This document shows positions 1 to 9,528 of a stretch of DNA of 64,000 bases, piece by piece. Position 1 is the first letter of the stretch. Every line of letters starts with the position of its first letter. The notes below the pieces were generated by a model. That model did no database searches. It saw only the letters and a list, made by a program, of their open reading frames with translations, and was not told the DNA's origin. This stretch comes from Actinobacteria bacterium OV320 (GTDB taxonomy: Bacteria > Actinomycetota > Actinomycetes > Streptomycetales > Streptomycetaceae), in NCBI GenBank assembly GCA_001298545.1, contig LJCX01000025.1, forward strand, positions 124,001 to 188,000, read 5' to 3'. The position numbers were made by a program, and so were the translations under genes.

Positions 1-270
1 GCCGCCCGCGCTGGGGATGAGGGTGCCCAGCTCCGCGTAGCAGAACGCCACGGCGATACAGAGCAGCGAGCCGATCGCGATCGTGAGGGCGGTCGCGGTG
101 CCGAGCGAGCCGAAGAGGTCCGGGACGACGACGAAGAGGGTGGAGGCGGGGGGGACGCAGGAGAGGGTGAGGAGGGTGCCGCCGACGACTCCGATGGAGC
201 GCTTGAGCTTCTGGGGACTGTCGGGCACCTGAGGGAGGGTGGCCTCGACAGGGCGGAGCGTGTCGGTCAT
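1..270 (-). CDS. APC-family amino acid permease, N-terminal part only
   Basis: The minus-strand frame opens at the ATG at 270 and runs off the left edge without a stop, so only about 90 residues are visible. They show a short polar N-terminus followed by two hydrophobic stretches (around VVGGTLLTLSCVPPASTLFV and ATALTIAIGSLLCIAVAF) and then CYAELGTLIPSAGG. The YAEL...P.aGG pattern at the end of the second membrane segment is typical of the amino acid/polyamine/organocation permease family. Such proteins are inner-membrane transporters with 12 or so helices. The substrate cannot be told. The upstream side carries repeated CACCTA/TAGGTG half-sites that may control it. Confidence 0.7.
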   Translation of the reverse strand, partial: MTDTLRPVEATLPQVPDSPQKLKRSIGVVGGTLLTLSCVPPASTLFVVVPDLFGSLGTATALTIAIGSLLCIAVAFCYAELGTLIPSAGG

Positions 271-354
271 GCGGCGATTCCGATCGACTCGTGCGGATGC
301 CTCCGGCGGCTGTGATGGTGCTGCATGGAACCCCGACGAAAACCGGCACGTCAA

Positions 355-385
355 TAGGTGTTCACCTACGAAATCCGTAGGTGAA
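355..385. promoter_or_regulatory. Overlapping inverted repeats upstream of the permease
   Basis: A perfect 10-bp inverted repeat (TTCACCTACG at 361-370, CGTAGGTGAA at 376-385, 5-nt centre) overlaps a second one (TAGGTG at 355-360, CACCTA at 363-368). This makes three half-sites of the same motif in alternating orientation, about 85 bp before the permease start. There is no T-run, so an operator is more likely than a terminator. The regulator is unknown. Confidence 0.5.
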
Positions 386-469
386 GTGCGGGTTGTGCTG
401 CGTTTACGGTCGTCTTCCGTAAGCAACTACGGCGGCTCGGGTCGTGCGGGAACCGCAGACCGGAAGCCG

Positions 470-508
470 AAAAAACGTGAAGCCGTCCGGAGTCCGGACG
501 GCTTCACG
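470..508 (-). terminator. Intrinsic terminator after iolA
   Basis: A perfect 15-bp stem (476-490 with 494-508) with an AGT loop is followed, reading on the minus strand, by six T residues (470-475). It lies 17 bp past the stop of the semialdehyde dehydrogenase gene and is a textbook rho-independent terminator for the inositol operon. Confidence 0.9.
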
Positions 509-524
509 AGGAAAACGGTGTCGA

Positions 525-2027
<1,503 letters not shown>

Positions 2028-2041
2028 GACCGAGTACTCCT

Positions 2042-3934
2042 TCACAGATGGCGGCGACGGGTGGAGACGTGCCGTTCGTACAGCTCACGGGCCTTCACCG
2101 CGGACGCTCGGGTCGCGGTCTCGGCCACAGGTACATCCCACCAGGCCTGCGCGGGCGGCGGGCCCGACACAGTGTCGGCCGTTTCCGTCTCGACGTAGAC
2201 ACATGTGGGAGTGTCGGCGCGGCGCGCCTCGGCGAGCGCCTCGCGCAGTTCGCGGACGGTCTTCGCGCGCAGCACGCGCATACCGAGGCTGGCCACGTTG
2301 GCGGCCAGGTCGACGGGCAGCGGGGCCCCGGTGAAGGTGCCGTCGTCCGAGGTGTAGCGGTACGCGGTGCCGAACCGCTCGCCGCCCACCGACTCCGACA
2401 GACCGCCGATCGAGGCGTAGCCGTGGTTCTGCACGAGCAGGAGCTTGATCGCGATCCCCTCCTGCACGGCCGTCACGATCTCCGTCGGCATCATCAGATA
2501 GGTGCCGTCGCCGACCAGGGCCCAGACGTTGCGCTCGGGAGCGGCCAGCTTCACGCCGATGGCGGCCGGGATCTCGTACCCCATGCAGGAGTAGCCGTAC
2601 TCCAGGTGGTACTGGTCCCGGGAGCGCGCCCGCCACAGTTTGTGCAGGTCACCGGGGAGTGAACCGGCCGCGTTGATGATCACGTCCGACTCGTCGGCGA
2701 GGGCGTCCAGGGCGCCGAGCACCTGCGGCTGGGTCGGCCGTACGTCCGGCTCCTCCGCCTCGTAGCAGGCGTCGACGCGCTGCTCCCAGCGCTCCTTGTC
2801 CTCCGAGTACTCGGTGACATAGGCGTCCGTGACCCGGTGGCCGTGCGTCTGGAGGGCCGCGGTCAGCTCGCCGAGGCCGCTGCGGGCGTCGGCCACGAGC
2901 GGCTGACCGGCGAGCTTGTGGCCGTCGTAGGGCGCGATGTTGAGGTTGAGGAAGCGGACGCCGTCGGCGGCGAACAGGGTGTTGGAGGCGGTGGTGAAGT
3001 CCGTGTACCGGGTGCCCACGCCGATCACCAGGTCGGCGGTGCGGGCGAGTTCGTCCGCCGTCGCCGTGCCGGTGTGGCCCACGCCGCCCACGTCCTGGGG
3101 GTGGTCGTAACGCAGCGAGCCCTTGCCGGCCTGGGTGGAGGCGACCGGAATGCCGGTGGCCTCGGCGAACTCGGCGAGCGCCTCCTCGGCGCGGCTGTGG
3201 TGGACCCCGCCGCCGGCGACGATCAGCGGGCGGCGGGCGGCACGGATCGCGCGGACCGCCTCCGCGAGCTCGGTCGGGTCGGCGCCCGGACGGCGTACGA
3301 CCCAGGTGCGCTCGGCGAAGAACTCGTCGGGCCAGTCGTAGGCCTCGGCCTGGACGTCCTGGGGCAGCGCGAGGGTGACCGCGCCCGTCTCCACCGGGTC
3401 GGTGAGGACGCGCATCGCCTGGAGGGCCGCCGGGATCAGGGCCTCGGGGCGGGTGACGCGGTCGAAGTACCTCGACACCGGGCGCAGGGTGTCGTTGACC
3501 GACACATCGCCCGCGTAGGGGACCTCGAGCTGCTGGAGCACCGGGTCGGCGACGCGGGTCGCGAAGATGTCGCCGGGGAGCAGGAGCACCGGGAGGTGGT
3601 TGACGGTGGCGAGCGCCGCGCCGGTGACCAGGTTGGTCGCGCCGGGGCCGATCGACGTCGTCACCGCGTGGGTGGACAGGCGGTTCGACTGGCGGGCGTA
3701 GCCGACGGCCGCGTGGACCATCGACTGCTCGTTGCGGCCCTGGTGGAACGGCATGTCGTCGCCGTACTCGACCAGCGCCTGGCCGAGGCCGGCGACGTTC
3801 CCGTGGCCGAAGATGCCCCAGGTCGCGCCGATCAGCCGCTGCCGTACGCCGTCGCGCTCCGTGTACTGGGCGGCGAGGAAGCGGACGAGTGCCTGGGCGA
3901 CCGTCAGCCTCGTCGTCGAGGTCTGCGCCGTCAT
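2042..3934 (-). CDS. iolD: 3D-(3,5/4)-trihydroxycyclohexane-1,2-dione hydrolase
   Basis: A 630-residue thiamine-diphosphate enzyme that opens the ring of the diketone made from scyllo-inosose to give 5-deoxy-glucuronate. The N-terminal half carries the substrate-side motif IFGHGNVAGLGQAL and RNEQSMVHAAVGYARQ; the C-terminal ThDP domain has GYSCMGYEIPAAIGVKLA and the metal-binding GDGTYLMM near residue 473. The size fits IolD. The ATG at 3934 overlaps the iolB stop by four bases (ATGA), giving translational coupling; the open frame runs on upstream through iolB but lacks homology there. Cytoplasmic. Confidence 0.94.
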   Translation of the reverse strand: MTAQTSTTRLTVAQALVRFLAAQYTERDGVRQRLIGATWGIFGHGNVAGLGQALVEYGDDMPFHQGRNEQSMVHAAVGYARQSNRLSTHAVTTSIGPGATNLVTGAALATVNHLPVLLLPGDIFATRVADPVLQQLEVPYAGDVSVNDTLRPVSRYFDRVTRPEALIPAALQAMRVLTDPVETGAVTLALPQDVQAEAYDWPDEFFAERTWVVRRPGADPTELAEAVRAIRAARRPLIVAGGGVHHSRAEEALAEFAEATGIPVASTQAGKGSLRYDHPQDVGGVGHTGTATADELARTADLVIGVGTRYTDFTTASNTLFAADGVRFLNLNIAPYDGHKLAGQPLVADARSGLGELTAALQTHGHRVTDAYVTEYSEDKERWEQRVDACYEAEEPDVRPTQPQVLGALDALADESDVIINAAGSLPGDLHKLWRARSRDQYHLEYGYSCMGYEIPAAIGVKLAAPERNVWALVGDGTYLMMPTEIVTAVQEGIAIKLLLVQNHGYASIGGLSESVGGERFGTAYRYTSDDGTFTGAPLPVDLAANVASLGMRVLRAKTVRELREALAEARRADTPTCVYVETETADTVSGPPPAQAWWDVPVAETATRASAVKARELYERHVSTRRRHL

Positions 3935-4767
3935 CGGTAACCCCCTGTGCTCTCTACGTGGTCCGGGTGGAAGCAGATCCGCCACTCCCGTGTCTCGCCC
4001 GGTCCCGCCATGACGTTCAGGTAGTACATGGCGTGGCCGGGCTGGGCGATGGCCGGGCCGTGCCAGCCGTCGGGGACGAGCACGGCGTCGCCGGAGCGGA
4101 CCTCGGCGAGGACGTCGGATCCGCCCTCGCGTGAGGGGGATACGCGCTGATAGCCGAAACCGTTCGGGCCGTCGATCTCGAAGTAGTAGATCTCCTCGAG
4201 TTCGGCCTCCTCGCCCGGCCGGTGTTCGTCGTGCTTGTGCGGCGGGTACGAGGACCAGTTGCCGCCCGGGGTGATCACCTCGACGGCGATCAGCTTGTCG
4301 CAGTCGAAGGCGTCGGCGGAGGCGAAGTTGCGCACCAGACGGGCGCAGTTGCCGCTGCCGCGCTCTTCGACGGGGACCTCCGGCGCGGGGCCGTAGCGGG
4401 CGGGGAGTTGTCGCTCGCACTTCGCTCCTGCCAGGGCGAAGCGGCCTCCCGCGCCGGAGGCGATCTGGACCCGGGCGTCACGGGGAACGTACGCGAAGTC
4501 GGTTACCGACGCGAAAACGCTCTCCCTGCCCAGGAGTTGGAACTCTTCACCGGCTGTTTGCACGGTACATCCGCCTTTCAGCGGAAGCACGATCCACTCA
4601 CTGTCCCCCGTGCTGAACAGGTGCGTGCCACCCGGCTCCAGCTCGACGATCCGCAGACTGCAGTAACCCCAGCCGGCTCGTTTCGGATCGATGTCGAGCG
4701 TGTAGTCGGCGCCGGCCGTGGTGCCGTGCGGAAGGTACAGGTCGTGGTGCGGCTCTGTGTGTGTCAT
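3931..4767 (-). CDS. iolB: 5-deoxy-glucuronate isomerase
   Basis: 278 residues, the usual length for IolB, a two-cupin-domain isomerase that turns 5-deoxy-glucuronate into 2-deoxy-5-keto-gluconate. Family features seen are the N-terminal AGWGYCSLRIVELEPGGTH, the metal-site region around SSYPPHKHDEHRPGEEAELE and the C-terminal VPDGWHGPAIAQPGHAMYYL with NVMAGPGETREWRI. It starts 7 bp after the aldolase-like gene, with GAGGG upstream, and its stop overlaps the iolD start (ATGA). Position and order match an inositol pathway running kinase, aldolase, isomerase, hydrolase, dehydrogenase. Confidence 0.93.
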   Translation of the reverse strand: MTHTEPHHDLYLPHGTTAGADYTLDIDPKRAGWGYCSLRIVELEPGGTHLFSTGDSEWIVLPLKGGCTVQTAGEEFQLLGRESVFASVTDFAYVPRDARVQIASGAGGRFALAGAKCERQLPARYGPAPEVPVEERGSGNCARLVRNFASADAFDCDKLIAVEVITPGGNWSSYPPHKHDEHRPGEEAELEEIYYFEIDGPNGFGYQRVSPSREGGSDVLAEVRSGDAVLVPDGWHGPAIAQPGHAMYYLNVMAGPGETREWRICFHPDHVESTGGYR

Positions 4768-4774
4768 GCGGCCC

Positions 4775-5659
4775 TCACAGCAGTCCTACGGCGGTGTCCA
4801 CGGCGGCGGCGACGTCCCCGTCCGCCGGGTAGAGCAGCGAACGGCCGACCACCAGGCCCCGGACGGTGGGGAGCTGGAGCGCCCCGCGCCACTTCTCGTA
4901 CGCGCCGTCCTGGTCCTCGCCGACCTCGCCGCCCAGCAGGACGGCGGGCAGCGTGGACGTCTGCATGACCTCGGCCATGTCGTCGGGGTTGTCGGTGACC
5001 GGGAGCTTCAGCCAGGTGTAGGCCGAGGTGCCGCCCAGGCCCGAGGCGATGGCGATCGACTTGGTGACGGCCTCGGCGGAGAGGTCGTTGCCCACCTTGC
5101 CGTCGGGGGTGCGGCGGCTGATGAACGGCTCGACGAAGAGGGGGAGCTCACGGGCGGCCATGTCGTCGATGGCGCGGGCCGTGGACTCCAGGGTGGTGAG
5201 CGAGCCCGGGTCGTCGTAGTCGATGCGCACGAGCAGCTTGCCCGCGTCGAAGTTCAGCCGCTCGATGTCCTCGGGGCGGTGGCCGGTGAAGCGGTCGTCC
5301 AGCTCGAAGACGGATCCCTGGAGGCCGCCGCGGTTCAGCGAGCCCATGACGACCTTGCCGTCGAGGGCGCCGAGGAGGAGCAGGTCGTCCAGGATGTCGG
5401 CGGTCGCGAGGACGCCGTCGACGCCGGGCCGGGAGAGGGCCAGGCACAGGCGCTCGAGCAGCCCGGCCCGGTTGGCCATGGCCAGCCGGTCGCCGCCGAC
5501 GCCGAGCGCGCCACGGGCCGGATGGTCGGCCGCGACGATCATCAGGCGGCCGGAGTCGCCCAGCAGCGGTCTGCGCGGGCGGCGGGCGGCCGCCTCGGCG
5601 ATCGCCTCGGGGTGCTGCGTGCGCAGGCGGACGAGTTCGGAGATGTCCACGGTCGTCAC
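4775..5659 (-). CDS. (beta/alpha)8 aldolase-family protein of the inositol operon (Cgl0159 type)
   Basis: About 294 residues from a GTG at 5659 that overlaps the iolC stop (GTGA). The protein resembles the Cgl0159/DeoC-like group: IVAADHPARGALG near the N-terminus, GVLATADILDDLLLL, LVRIDYDDPGSLTTLE, ELPLFVEPFISRR, and a C-terminal barrel end LPTVRGLVVGRSLLYPADGDV. It sits between the kinase and the isomerase and is coupled to the kinase. The inferred role is cleavage of 2-deoxy-5-keto-gluconate 6-phosphate to dihydroxyacetone phosphate and malonate semialdehyde, replacing the unrelated IolJ class II aldolase of Bacillus. The role is inference from position; the fold family is clear. Confidence 0.8.
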   Translation of the reverse strand: MTTVDISELVRLRTQHPEAIAEAAARRPRRPLLGDSGRLMIVAADHPARGALGVGGDRLAMANRAGLLERLCLALSRPGVDGVLATADILDDLLLLGALDGKVVMGSLNRGGLQGSVFELDDRFTGHRPEDIERLNFDAGKLLVRIDYDDPGSLTTLESTARAIDDMAARELPLFVEPFISRRTPDGKVGNDLSAEAVTKSIAIASGLGGTSAYTWLKLPVTDNPDDMAEVMQTSTLPAVLLGGEVGEDQDGAYEKWRGALQLPTVRGLVVGRSLLYPADGDVAAAVDTAVGLL

Positions 5660-6606
5660 AGGACGGCCCCCGCCTTGAGCGCGGCTTCCACTTCGTCCGG
5701 TGTCGGCATCGCGGAGGAGCACTCCAGCCGGGAGGCGACGATGGCGCCCGCGGCGTTGGCGTGACGCATGATCTTCTCCAGGTCCCAGCCGGCGAGCAGA
5801 CCGTGGCAGAGGGAGCCGCCGAAGGCGTCACCGGCCCCGAGGCCGTTCAGGACGCTCACCGGGAGCGGCGGGACCTCGGCGGACTCGCCCTTGCTGTTGA
5901 CGGCCAGGACGCCCTTGGGGCCCTGCTTGACCACCGCGAGTTCGACACCGGCGTCCAGCAGCGCCTGGGCCGCGGCCCGGGGTTCGCGCACTCCGGTGGC
6001 GACCTCCACCTCGTCGAGGTTGCCCACGGCGACGGTGGTGTGCTTGAGGGCCTCGACGTAGAACGGGCGGGCCGTGTCGGGGTGGCTCCAGAACATCGGG
6101 CGCCAGTCGAGGTCGAAGACCGTGGTGCCGGCCTTGGCCCGGTGGGCCAGGGCGGCGAGGGTCGCCGTACGGCTGGGTTCCTCGCTCAGGCCGGTGCCGG
6201 TGACCCAGAAGATGCGGGTCTCGCGGACGGCGTCGAGGTCGAGTTCGTGGGCGTCGATCTCCAGGTCCGGCGCCTTGGGCTGCCGGTAGAAGTACAGCGG
6301 GAAGTCGTCCGGCGGGAAGACCTCGCAGAAGGTGACGGGCGTCGGCAGTCCGGGCACGGCGGTGACCCAGCGGTCATCGACGCCGAAGCCGCGCAGGGCC
6401 TCGTGCAGATAGGTGCCGAAGGGGTCGTCACCGGTGCGGGAGATCACCGCCGTCTCGCGGCCGAGGCGGCCCGCGGCGACCGCGACGTTGGTCGCCGATC
6501 CCCCCAGGAACTTCCCGAAGGACGTGACCTGCGGGAGTGGGACGCCCGTCTGTAGCGGATAGAGGTCCACCCCAATCCGCCCCATGGTGATCAGGTCGTA
6601 CGCCAT
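5656..6606 (-). CDS. iolC: 5-dehydro-2-deoxygluconokinase
   Basis: A 316-residue PfkB-family sugar kinase. It shows ITMGRIGVDLYPLQ at the N-terminus, the FGKFLGGSATNVAVAAGRLG substrate loop, and near residue 255 the anion-hole and catalytic motif LGAGDAFGGSLCHG. The MGRIGVDLYPLQ start is characteristic of IolC rather than ribokinase. It phosphorylates 2-deoxy-5-keto-gluconate. The start at 6606 has AAGGGAA upstream; an in-frame extension to 6696 has no support. It is the first gene of the minus-strand operon, read from a promoter in the gap shared with the divergent epimerase-like gene. Confidence 0.92.
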   Translation of the reverse strand: MAYDLITMGRIGVDLYPLQTGVPLPQVTSFGKFLGGSATNVAVAAGRLGRETAVISRTGDDPFGTYLHEALRGFGVDDRWVTAVPGLPTPVTFCEVFPPDDFPLYFYRQPKAPDLEIDAHELDLDAVRETRIFWVTGTGLSEEPSRTATLAALAHRAKAGTTVFDLDWRPMFWSHPDTARPFYVEALKHTTVAVGNLDEVEVATGVREPRAAAQALLDAGVELAVVKQGPKGVLAVNSKGESAEVPPLPVSVLNGLGAGDAFGGSLCHGLLAGWDLEKIMRHANAAGAIVASRLECSSAMPTPDEVEAALKAGAVL

Positions 6607-6699
6607 CGAGTTCCCTTCACATCGGTTCGTTCGTCGACTCGGCCCCGAGGCGCCGCTCGTGGACGTCCCCGACACACGTCCCGTATCGGCTCTCACGGC

Positions 6700-6729
6700 T
6701 TTCTAGCCCCGCGCGGCGGGCCCTGTCAA
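6700..6729 (-). promoter_or_regulatory. Candidate promoter of the inositol operon
   Basis: On the minus strand TTGACA (6729-6724) is followed after 17-18 bp by CTAGAA/TAGAAA (6706-6700), about 95 bp before the iolC start. The -35 box is perfect; the -10 box is weak. A divergent TTGACA lies at 6758-6763 on the plus strand for the neighbouring gene, but I see no good -10 for it. Confidence 0.45.
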
Positions 6730-6734
6730 TGTTT

Positions 6735-6744
6735 TGTCCAGACA
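6735..6744. promoter_or_regulatory. GntR-type operator candidate TGTCCAGACA
   Basis: TGTC-N2-GACA is a short palindrome just upstream of both facing -35 boxes, with T-rich flanks (TTTTGTCCAGACATTC). GntR repressors of sugar operons commonly bind such sequences. No GntR gene lies beside it, so the regulator would be encoded elsewhere. Confidence 0.45.
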
Positions 6745-6794
6745 TTCGGACCAGCCCTTGACACCCCCTTCGGTGAGACAGCACGCTGACGCCC

Positions 6795-7721
6795 ATGACG
6801 TCGTTGTCACCTCAGTCACCAGTTTCCGGTGTTTCCCGCATCCGTGTCGGATCCGCCCCCGACAGCTGGGGCGTCTGGTTCCCGGACGATCCCGCCCAGG
6901 TCCCCTGGCAGCGCTTCCTCGACGAGGTCGCGCAGTCCGGCTACGAATGGATCGAGCTCGGCCCCTACGGGTACCTGCCGACCGATCCCGCGCTCCTCAC
7001 CGAGGAGACGACCAAGCGTGGCCTGAAGGTGTCGGCGGGCACGGTCTTCACCGGCCTGCACCACGGCGAGGCCGTCTGGGAGAAGACCTGGGCGCACGTC
7101 GCGGACAACGCGGTGCTCGCCCAGGCGATGGGCGCGAAGCACCTGGTCGTCATCCCGTCCTTCTGGCGGGACGACAAAACCGGCGAGGTACTGGAGCCGG
7201 ACACCCTCACGCCCGAGCAGTGGCGCAACCTCACCTCGCTCACCGAGCGGCTCGGCAAGGAGGTGCGGGAGCGGTACGGCCTGCAGATCGTCGTCCACCC
7301 GCACGCCGACACCCACATCGACAGCGAGGAGAACGTGGTCCGCTTCCTGGACGGCACCGACTCCGACCTGGTGTCGCTGTGCCTGGACACCGGGCACTAC
7401 GCGTACTGCGGCGGCGACAGCGTCAAGCTGATCGAGACCTACGGCGAGCGGATCGGATACCTGCACCTCAAGCAGGTCGACCCGGAGATCCTGGCGGACG
7501 TGCGGGCCAACCAGGTGCCGTTCGGGCCGGCCGTCGCGCGGGGCGTGATGTGCGAGCCGCCCTCCGGCGTGCCCGCGCTGGGGCCGGTGCTGGAGGCCGC
7601 GCAGAAGCTGGATGTCGATCTGTTCGCGATCGTCGAGCAGGACATGTATCCGTGCGAGCCGGACGCTCCGCTGCCTATCGCGCAACGTACGCGGGCGTTT
7701 TTGAGGTCGTGCGGGGCGTAG
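6795..7721 (+). CDS. Sugar phosphate isomerase/epimerase family, probable inosose dehydratase (IolE role)
   Basis: 308 residues with a xylose-isomerase-like TIM barrel. Features are the N-terminal VGSAPDSWGVWFPDDP, YEWIELGPYGYLPTDP, metal-ligand regions IVVHPHADTHIDS and SLCLDTGHYAYCGGD, HLKQVD, and a terminal FAIVEQDMYPCE. SAPDSWGVW and ELGPYGYLP recur in IolE/MocC-like proteins that dehydrate 2-keto-myo-inositol. Divergent transcription from iolC, with an operator candidate between, supports the inositol role and would supply the substrate of IolD. No clear ribosome binding site precedes the ATG, so the message may be leaderless. Another sugar epimerase activity is possible. Confidence 0.7.
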   Translation: MTSLSPQSPVSGVSRIRVGSAPDSWGVWFPDDPAQVPWQRFLDEVAQSGYEWIELGPYGYLPTDPALLTEETTKRGLKVSAGTVFTGLHHGEAVWEKTWAHVADNAVLAQAMGAKHLVVIPSFWRDDKTGEVLEPDTLTPEQWRNLTSLTERLGKEVRERYGLQIVVHPHADTHIDSEENVVRFLDGTDSDLVSLCLDTGHYAYCGGDSVKLIETYGERIGYLHLKQVDPEILADVRANQVPFGPAVARGVMCEPPSGVPALGPVLEAAQKLDVDLFAIVEQDMYPCEPDAPLPIAQRTRAFLRSCGA

Positions 7722-7779
7722 GCCTTCGGGGATTCGGCGGGTCGCCCACCGGGGTGCCGGGTTCTGTGCTCGTGCGAGT

Positions 7780-7850
7780 GCGGGTTGTGTGTGGCTTGTC
7801 GCGCTCACGCGGCGGCGCCGCATATGGATACGGCCCCGCGCCCCTAGGTG
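7780..7850. repeat. Streptomyces-type intergenic repeat (REP-like)
   Basis: The segment, with GTGTGTGGCTTGTCGCG, ACGCGGCGGCGCCGCATAT and GGCCCCGCGCCCCTAGG, resembles a short sequence I recall recurring between genes in many Streptomyces chromosomes. It contains the palindrome GCGGCGCCGC. The assignment is from memory of the pattern, not from a search. Confidence 0.45.
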
Positions 7851-7882
7851 GGCTGCGGTTGCCGCTTCTAGCATGAGTGCCC

Positions 7883-8842
7883 ATGGCTGCGAGGGCAGTA
7901 CACGTCCGGTCGGATGAAGGGCCGAGTGGCTCCTGGGAGTTCGCCATGGGCTCGCCCCATCCGCGGCTGCGGCCCGGGGTGATGAGCTATCGCGGGATCC
8001 GGCTCGCCATGAACCGGCCGCGACGGCGGCTCGAGACGCCCATCGGGGCCTCGACCCTGCTGCTGGGGTTCGAGCAGCCGGTGCGGATCTCGCGGGCGGG
8101 GCGGACGCCGGACACGCTCGTGTCCGTGTACTGCGGGCCCACGACCACGCCCGCCGTCGGGGAGCACGGCGGGCGGTTCTCGGGCATCGAGGTGCTCATG
8201 ACGCCCTGGGCCGCGTTCACCCTCTTCGGCACGCCCCAGCACGAGCTCGTCAACCGCACCGTCGACCCCGACGAGCTGCCGCACTGCCTGGGGTCGCCCC
8301 TCGGTGAACTCGCCGCCGCGCTGGCCGCGTTACCCGGCTGGGCCGACCGGTTCGGGCTGCTGGACGAGGTTCTCACCCGGTGGCGGGAGGCCGGTACGCC
8401 GAGTTCGGAGCGGGTGGCGCGGGCCTGGTCACTGCTGGTGCGGACGGGCGGCGCGATACCGGTGCCCCGGCTGGCCGAGGAGGTCGGCTGGAGCGTACGG
8501 CACCTGGAGAACCGTTTCCGTGAGCAGATCGGGCTCGGACCCAAGGCGGCGGCCCGGGTGCTGCGGCTGCAACGGGCCCGTCGACTGCTGGCGCAGGGGC
8601 AGAGCGCGGCAGAGACCGCCGCCCTCTGCGGCTTCTACGACCAGGCCCATCTCAGCGGTGAGTTCAAGGCGATGACGGGGTACACGCCGAGGGAGTTCGC
8701 GCAGGCCAGGCGGCTTCCGGCACAGGTGTCGCCGGCCGCGGACCGGCTGAGCGGGGAGGCGACGAGCCTGGTCCTGCCGGCCCACCCGGACGATTGGTCC
8801 GGACCGGGTGCGCATTTTTCCAAGACCCGCCGCATTGGCTGA
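7883..8842 (+). CDS. AraC-family transcriptional regulator with a TTA codon
   Basis: About 319 residues. The C-terminal region from roughly residue 193 to 275 holds the double helix-turn-helix: VPRLAEEVGWSVRHLENRFR, then AAETAALCGFYDQAHLSGEF and the end motif MTGYTPREF. The N-terminal 180 residues look like the cupin-less sensor half of AraC proteins with the YRGIRLAMNRPRR start. I chose the ATG at 7883 because TAGCAT at 7869-7874 is a good -10 placed for a leaderless message; a GTG at 7877 is in frame. Leucine 150 is encoded by TTA (8330-8332), which in Streptomyces needs the bldA tRNA, so expression may be tied to development. Target genes are unknown; its neighbours are the inositol genes. 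Confidence 0.85.
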   Translation: MAARAVHVRSDEGPSGSWEFAMGSPHPRLRPGVMSYRGIRLAMNRPRRRLETPIGASTLLLGFEQPVRISRAGRTPDTLVSVYCGPTTTPAVGEHGGRFSGIEVLMTPWAAFTLFGTPQHELVNRTVDPDELPHCLGSPLGELAAALAALPGWADRFGLLDEVLTRWREAGTPSSERVARAWSLLVRTGGAIPVPRLAEEVGWSVRHLENRFREQIGLGPKAAARVLRLQRARRLLAQGQSAAETAALCGFYDQAHLSGEFKAMTGYTPREFAQARRLPAQVSPAADRLSGEATSLVLPAHPDDWSGPGAHFSKTRRIG

Positions 8843-9277
8843 ATACAGGCTGGGGGTCTGCCAGTTGATCCGGCGATTTCCGGCCGTTCCGGGTGCTTGG
8901 AGCCTTCCGGTGCTTCGAGCACTCCGGACTCTTCGGTCGTTCTGGTCGTTCCGGGGGGATGGCGGGGAGCGGGAACGGGTCGGGCCTGTCGCAGCAGGCC
9001 CGGCCCGCCCCCTGTCGGCGACCTCGGGGCAGTTGTCAACACGCCCCTCCCATGGGCCGCGCACACTTCTCTGCTTCACCTGTGTCACAAACTCCCCTTT
9101 CATGTCACACATGTCGCGCATACGCGGGTCTTGTGTCACACGAGGTCAACAGCCGCTTCCTCACGGTCACCGGGTGTCGTTCACCGGGCACAGGCTTGGT
9201 GATCGCCAGCGCAGTGCCGGGCTCCCCCGGGCGGCCTCCCGGCCGCCGACCCCCGCGCGCGCAGGGAGGTGCAACTC
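8843..9277. other. Non-coding gap with repeated TGTCACA
   Basis: This 435-bp stretch has no credible gene. Its first half has loosely repeated TTCCGG/CGTTCCGG; the second half is unusually AT-rich for the window and holds three TGTCACA copies, listed separately. Confidence 0.6.
9083..9140 (+). promoter_or_regulatory. Three TGTCACA direct repeats upstream of the HTH gene
   Basis: TGTCACA occurs at 9083-9089, 9103-9109 and 9134-9140, that is at offsets of 20 and 31 bp, close to two and three helical turns. The middle copy lies in the palindrome CATGT-CAC-ACATG (9101-9113). This looks like a phased protein-binding array for the gene at 9278. Confidence 0.45.
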
Positions 9278-9478
9278 ATGACCGACCGAAGGCTCTGGTC
9301 CTACAAAGAGATCGCGGCGCACATCAAGGTGCAGCCGGACACCGTACGGTCCTACCGCAAGCACGGACTGCTGCCCCAGCCCGACCATGTCGAGGGCGGC
9401 AAGCCCTTCTGGTACGCCGACACCGTGCGTGCCTGGGTCGCCTCCCGGCCGGGCAACCGGGGACGCGCTCTGGACTGA
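9278..9478 (+). CDS. Small helix-turn-helix protein, 66 residues
   Basis: The ATG at 9278 is preceded by GGGAGG at 9264-9269, so it is a real start. The protein is a single winged/MerR-like HTH: WSYKEIAAHIKVQPDTVRSY, then RKHGLLPQPDHVEGGKPFW and YADTVRAWVASRPGNRGR. The pattern (recognition helix, then GKPFWY and a basic tail) is that of small excisionase/MerR-like DNA-binding proteins common in actinomycetes. It has no effector domain, so it probably works as an accessory DNA-binding factor. Its own promoter carries phased TGTCACA repeats. No phage genes are nearby. Confidence 0.75.
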   Translation: MTDRRLWSYKEIAAHIKVQPDTVRSYRKHGLLPQPDHVEGGKPFWYADTVRAWVASRPGNRGRALD

Positions 9479-9490
9479 CCCTCGGCGGAG

Positions 9491-9528
9491 AAAAAACCGG
9501 CTGTGCCTCACGGACGCGTGGGGCACAG
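9491..9528 (-). terminator. Hairpin with T-run on the minus strand, at the acetyltransferase start
   Basis: CTGTGCC (9501-9507) and CACG (9509-9512) pair with CGTG (9517-9520) and GGCACAG (9522-9528). On the minus strand the stem is followed by CCGG and six T residues (9496-9491). It is a good intrinsic terminator for transcripts arriving from the alcohol dehydrogenase side; on the plus strand the same stem covers the acetyltransferase start. Confidence 0.65.
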
